This document shows, in pieces, positions 60,342 through 64,000 of a DNA stretch of 64,000 nucleotides. Below the pieces are notes generated by a model. It saw only the letters and a program-made list of their open reading frames with translations, was not told the origin of the DNA and ran no database searches. A program made the translations under genes and the position numbers. Origin of the DNA: Marchantia polymorpha subsp. ruderalis (Eukaryota > Streptophyta > Marchantiopsida > Marchantiales > Marchantiaceae); contig AP031352.1 of the NCBI GenBank assembly GCA_037833965.1, positions 1,158,501 to 1,222,500 on the forward strand. The letters run 5' to 3'. Each line of letters starts with the position of its first letter. Positions within the stretch are counted from its first letter, which is position 1.

Positions 60342-62582
60342 TCATTGCTGGTTCTTCAGCAGAGAACGAATCTGGCGGCAATGTAATATCCCTTCAAGAG
60401 AAAAAGGTGTCAGATTGGATCGATGAATGTCTTTTTTCCATTTTAAAATGGAAAAATCGCTCTCAACCGTAGCGGTATTAGGAAAAGGAGTAATTAACCC
60501 CCCACAGAACTCCATCAACTCAGGAAATCGGTACTTAATGGCTGCAGTTTTCCAAGCATCACCGAAATCGGTTTGCTCGCTATGACGGCTTAAAGCAGTT
60601 TGAGGTCTTGGCTCTTTGTTGACAACATTCAAAAGCTTTTTGTGCTGATCCACAATCAAGTCAATGGAGCTTTGAAACCAAGAGGTCGACAGTCGATCGT
60701 GGTATTTCAGCACTAACTGAACGACGTCACGTGTCTTCAAGTCAAGCAGCTCGTGTGGTAGACAAGGAGTAATGCCATCGAAACTGGCATCGTTCACTTC
60801 GTCCAATAAAGCTTCCACAGAACTTAGTCCGTTGACGATTGACAGCAAGATTTCTCCAACAGCCTGCAAAACTTTGGTGCATTCTTCTGGCTGTAACCCA
60901 GCAAGAGTCTTACGGGCAAAGATACCTTGATCTTGAATGAATATAGTTAGGTCTGCATGGCTCACCTGTCTCTTCCCCATAACGACGACATCATGAACAG
61001 GAGGCATGGTGTCATCCGGAATCACTTCGACGAAAACAAAACGTTGTAAAGAATTCAGCAATGATCAAACAGCCGCCGCTTGCTGCTGCAAGGTGACCTG
61101 GCGGCCTTGCAAGCCTTCGACACATTCACTGACGTGGCTCAAAATCTCGCTAACAATCGAAATCAAGATCCAGAAGGCCGGAGTTGGAAGCTGGTCCCAA
61201 CGGTCAGACGAGTCGATTTCAGCAAAGTATGTCGCAATTTCCGCTCGTTTTTCAACCAGAATTCGAGCGACTCGCGACATTGAATCCCATCGAATTGCAG
61301 ATAGATTCGGACAGATGGCCTCCATTTCCTCAACCAAGTTCTTCTGCCGCCGCAAGAACGATATAATGGAAGTTAGTGTCTTGTGGAAATCACACCCGGC
61401 ATTCTTGTACACTTTCTGCATAACGATATCAATCTGATGCACAAGACATCAAACTAGTATAAAGTTAGGCTTCACAACATTTTGAATCCGAATGACAACT
61501 CCGGAAAGACGTCTTATCATGTTTGCAGCACCGTCCGTCGAGCAACTAATCAACTTGTTCTTCCAGAGAGGACAGATGGCATCAAACAACTTTTCAAACA
61601 TCTCGAAAGTCGCTAAGCCAGTATGTCGGCCAGCAAATGAGAGAGTGACCAAGTGAAGATTCTCCACATCAGAGCTTTGATAATATCAAACGCGAACATC
61701 GACCCAAGAAGTCTGCTGCAGGTCGGTGGAAGCATCAAAAGCCACAGAACATGCCCATTTACTGCTCAGAGCTTGCGAAATATGCTTGATCAAAATTGCA
61801 CAAGCAACTCTAGCGTAGGAAGCAACCAGGAAATCATTGCAAACACCGAGTTTCGGAATGTCACAAACATCCTTTGCATCATGGATTGCATAAGCAGCCA
61901 TCGCAAACGACATACCACGCCCAGGAAATCATTGCAAACGCCGAGTTTCGGAATGTCACAAACATCCTTTGCATCATGGATTGCATCAGCAGTCATCGCA
62001 AACGACATATCACGCCCAACAAAACGAGTTGCTAACAAGAATTTCTGATTTCTTGTTGATTTCTACGAGATATCCGCTATCGTCTTCATTCAGTATAAAA
62101 AGAGACTTTGCGTTTGCACGTGTCTGCCCTTCCATATCCGTTGGATGCCAAAGCATATCGCCAGTCACAACGTCAACGATGCTGCTTCTGACGCTTAACG
62201 TGATGTCTGCAGATCTGTTCTCGATATAAGGGCAATTTGTTTTAGCGTGCTTGACAGCTACATCAAAATATTTCAATTTCTCCTACGGTGCCAGTCCTTG
62301 GTATTCAGCCCATCTAGATTTGTGGTTCAGGCGGAAATGCTGCGCATGATTGTTGGTTCAAAATGGAGTTCCTTCAAATGTCAAGGTCGTTGAGGACTTC
62401 TTAGAAGATCCTTCGGAACCAAAACATACACAGAATTGGCAGCGGACAGCAACAACTTCGGAAGTTGTCGGGTCGCGGGCTATGACAGCCAGCCCATACT
62501 GCATTGCGTGCTTTGGCTGGAACGGTGTTTTGCGAGCTGAAGCTTTGCAAGGACGCTTCGCAGCAGGCTCAGTGATGTCCAT
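60342..62582 (-). pseudogene. hAT transposase, decayed
   Basis: The start is an ATG at 62580-62582 (MDITEPAAKRPCK), with a zinc-binding VRCQFCVCFG pair near 62441 (BED-like). The RNase H-like core shows FDASTD (about 61736) and STDGAANM (about 61535), and the C-terminal dimerisation segment has ATVESDFSILKW (Glu about 60464). These give the expected D, D and E. The frame is broken: a 95-bp tandem duplication (61826-62015) shifts it, and in-frame stops interrupt it between about 61685 and 61668 and near 61446. The enzyme would have cut and pasted the element but cannot be made from this copy. Confidence 0.85.
61826..62015. repeat. 95-bp tandem duplication inside the hAT transposase
   Basis: Copies 61826-61920 and 61921-62015 both begin CCAGGAAATCATTGCAAAC and differ at about five positions. 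The unit length is not a multiple of three, so it shifts the transposase frame. The divergence shows it is not an assembly artefact of recent origin. Confidence 0.9.
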
Positions 62583-62794
62583 GAATGCAAGAGGGCAGTA
62601 ATATACTGACCATTTATTGCCAGTAAATGATCAAGGGAATGTCGTTGGGAAGTACAGAAATGTGTCACGGAGTTTCAAAATGAGCGAAGTAGAACCTAAA
62701 TTTTCCAGTAAAAAACGGTATTTTTTGAAAATGAAATACGGAATATACAGATTCTATTTATAGATTTCCGTATTTAGAGAGGCTTGATGATTTG

Positions 62795-63162
62795 TCACAC
62801 AACTCTGATTCATAATCAAAGTTGTTGATAAAAGTGTTTTAAATTTTTGTTTCTTTGGTTTCTTTGTGTGTTTGTGAGTTTTGATTACGTTGTGATACTC
62901 AATTGCGGATGTGGAGATGACGAGGTTTGTAATAACCCACCAAAGGCTAAAACTGCAGTATGGTGGTAAAAAGATCGAACCCACAGGGACATAGGCAACA
63001 CACAGAGTAAAAGTGTCACGTTTAACAGACTTTTGTAGAGTTTGAATTCTCAGGCGACTATCACTCCCAGAAATACTGCAGTGCTCGACTCGGAGGCTCG
63101 ACTCGGAGGAGGATCTCGACTCGGAGGATGCTCGGAGGATGCACAGTACAGCGTAGTCACTC

Positions 63163-63195
<33 letters not shown>

Positions 63196-64000
63196 GAAAC
63201 TGGCAAAAGCACAACTCGGAGGTCGGTCAGGACCTCCGCTTCGGATTTCAGGGGGAAAGTGTCTCAAAAGTTCACTCAGAGGTTCTGCAGGTAGTGACTC
63301 CCACTCCGGCTTTTACTGCCCTTCCGCCAGGAACTAGCGCAGGGTACCCGGACTGGACTTCCCACTTCGGAACGAAGCCTCTTCATACGCCGTGGACGTC
63401 ACCCTCGACTCACACCAAACGCAGGGAGTGTAGGCCCGACTGAGAACTTAACTGAGACACGATCCAGTAACACACACACACAACCTGAATTGCAAACCAA
63501 GGCTTACACGAAGTAAGAAAACTTCACTTTGGCATTCAGGGGAAACTTCCCGTAGGAGTACAATCAGGATATGTCACTCGAAGGAGTAAGGGGGAACTGT
63601 TCAAGTCTCTAACTCGCAACCGGCTCTGAGCATCAGAAATCACCCGCAGGTGCAGATCCGCACTACTCAAGTCTCTAACCGGGTACTAGCTCTGAACATT
63701 CAGCCGAAGGCCTTCAACTACAACATACGGTAACTTCGCTATGCTGCAGCTTCTCTACGTGGTGCCAGGACCAAAATGCACAAACACGCCAAGAAAGTGA
63801 GTTCCTGATCTGCACTTCCGAAACTGGAAGAGTCCCAAGGCAAAACGCCTTGATCTACTTTATACCCTCAAAGGTCCTAACTAACACTACGCTATCCTAT
63901 CTACTCCTCGCAACATCTGCGCGAAACCAAACTATACTACTGCACTCGGCGGATCCGGTGCTGCGCCTCCTGCGCGCCGGACTGCTCCGCTCGCTGTCTC
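62795..64000. other. Repeat-rich DNA, possibly LTR-element leader
   Basis: After the hAT the Copia-like flank continues to about 62,920. From there TGTAATAACCCACC and GATCGAACCCACAGGG resemble the terminal region of another LTR element (weak). Tandem CTCGACTCGGAGG occurs at 63084-63096, 63097-63109 and 63115-63127, (AC)n at 63164-63193, and a diverged pair built on CAAGTCTCTAAC...GCTCTGA lies at about 63602 and 63668. No coding frame is supported. Confidence 0.35.
63164..63193. repeat. (AC)n microsatellite
   Basis: About 15 consecutive AC units. Confidence 0.9.

Larger units (their letters stand above)
60192..62786 (-). mobile_element. hAT-superfamily DNA transposon with TIRs and 8-bp TSD
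   Basis: The ends are inverted repeats CARGCCTCTCTAARTACGGAA (left starts CAGGCCTC, right reads CAAGCCTC on the other strand). Both ends are flanked by the 8-bp duplication ATGATTTG (60184-60191 and 62787-62794), the size expected for hAT. The 2595-bp body carries a transposase on the - strand with BED-type and hAT features. It sits inside the leader of the probable Copia element, so it inserted later. The intact duplication suggests it is not very ancient. Confidence 0.9.

Overview
The window looks like nuclear DNA of a land plant, most likely a bryophyte such as a liverwort (inference). Both firm host genes are plant bHLH transcription factors of the MYC_N + bHLH type (the GL3/TT8/MYC-like group III architecture), with spliceosomal introns and CT-rich leaders. 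No bacterial or organellar gene order is seen. I cannot name the species.

Layout. 1-9.7 kb: AT-rich DNA with a few short coding-like remnants, an orphan promoter with a 37-codon reading frame near 6.0-6.2 kb, and the upstream region of the first bHLH gene. 9.7-15.0 kb: bHLH gene A on the + strand, which I resolve as eight coding exons (about 944 aa), including a 15-nt microexon. 15-26 kb: intergenic, increasingly AT-rich. 26-28.9 kb: a GC-richer island with a canonical TATA box but no convincing protein. 28.9-33.9 kb: a very AT-rich desert. 33.9-35.5 kb: decayed coding-like remnants. 35.5-43.1 kb: a long GC-richer region upstream of the second gene, with many chance frames and simple repeats. 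43.2-45.2 kb: bHLH gene B on the + strand, three exons, 526 aa. 45.2-47.9 kb: AT-rich spacer.

47.9-about 55 kb: a broken Ty3/Gypsy retrotransposon on the - strand. It carries gag with two zinc knuckles, an aspartic protease, a C5 DNA methyltransferase domain (Dnmt3/DRM-like motifs), reverse transcriptase, RNase H, an integrase C-terminal region and a terminal C4HC3 PHD finger. A 420-bp LTR-like segment flanked by a 5-bp target duplication sits between protease and methyltransferase. 55-59.4 kb: unassigned DNA with two short - strand reading frames, LTR- or promoter-like sequence and simple repeats. 59.4-62.8 kb: a probable Ty1/Copia LTR and leader, into whose internal region a 2595-bp hAT DNA transposon has inserted; the hAT has terminal inverted repeats, an 8-bp target duplication and a decayed transposase. 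62.8-64 kb: repeat-rich DNA, possibly another LTR element.

The two bHLH genes are paralogues. They share the first coding intron (phase 2) and the bHLH-loop intron (phase 0). Gene A has four more introns inside the MYC_N region and a C-terminal ACT-like domain that gene B lacks. The most notable item is the methyltransferase-bearing Ty3 element. As I recall, elements of this kind have been reported from charophyte algae (and, in a different class, dinoflagellates), so a copy beside bryophyte-like genes would extend that distribution to land plants.
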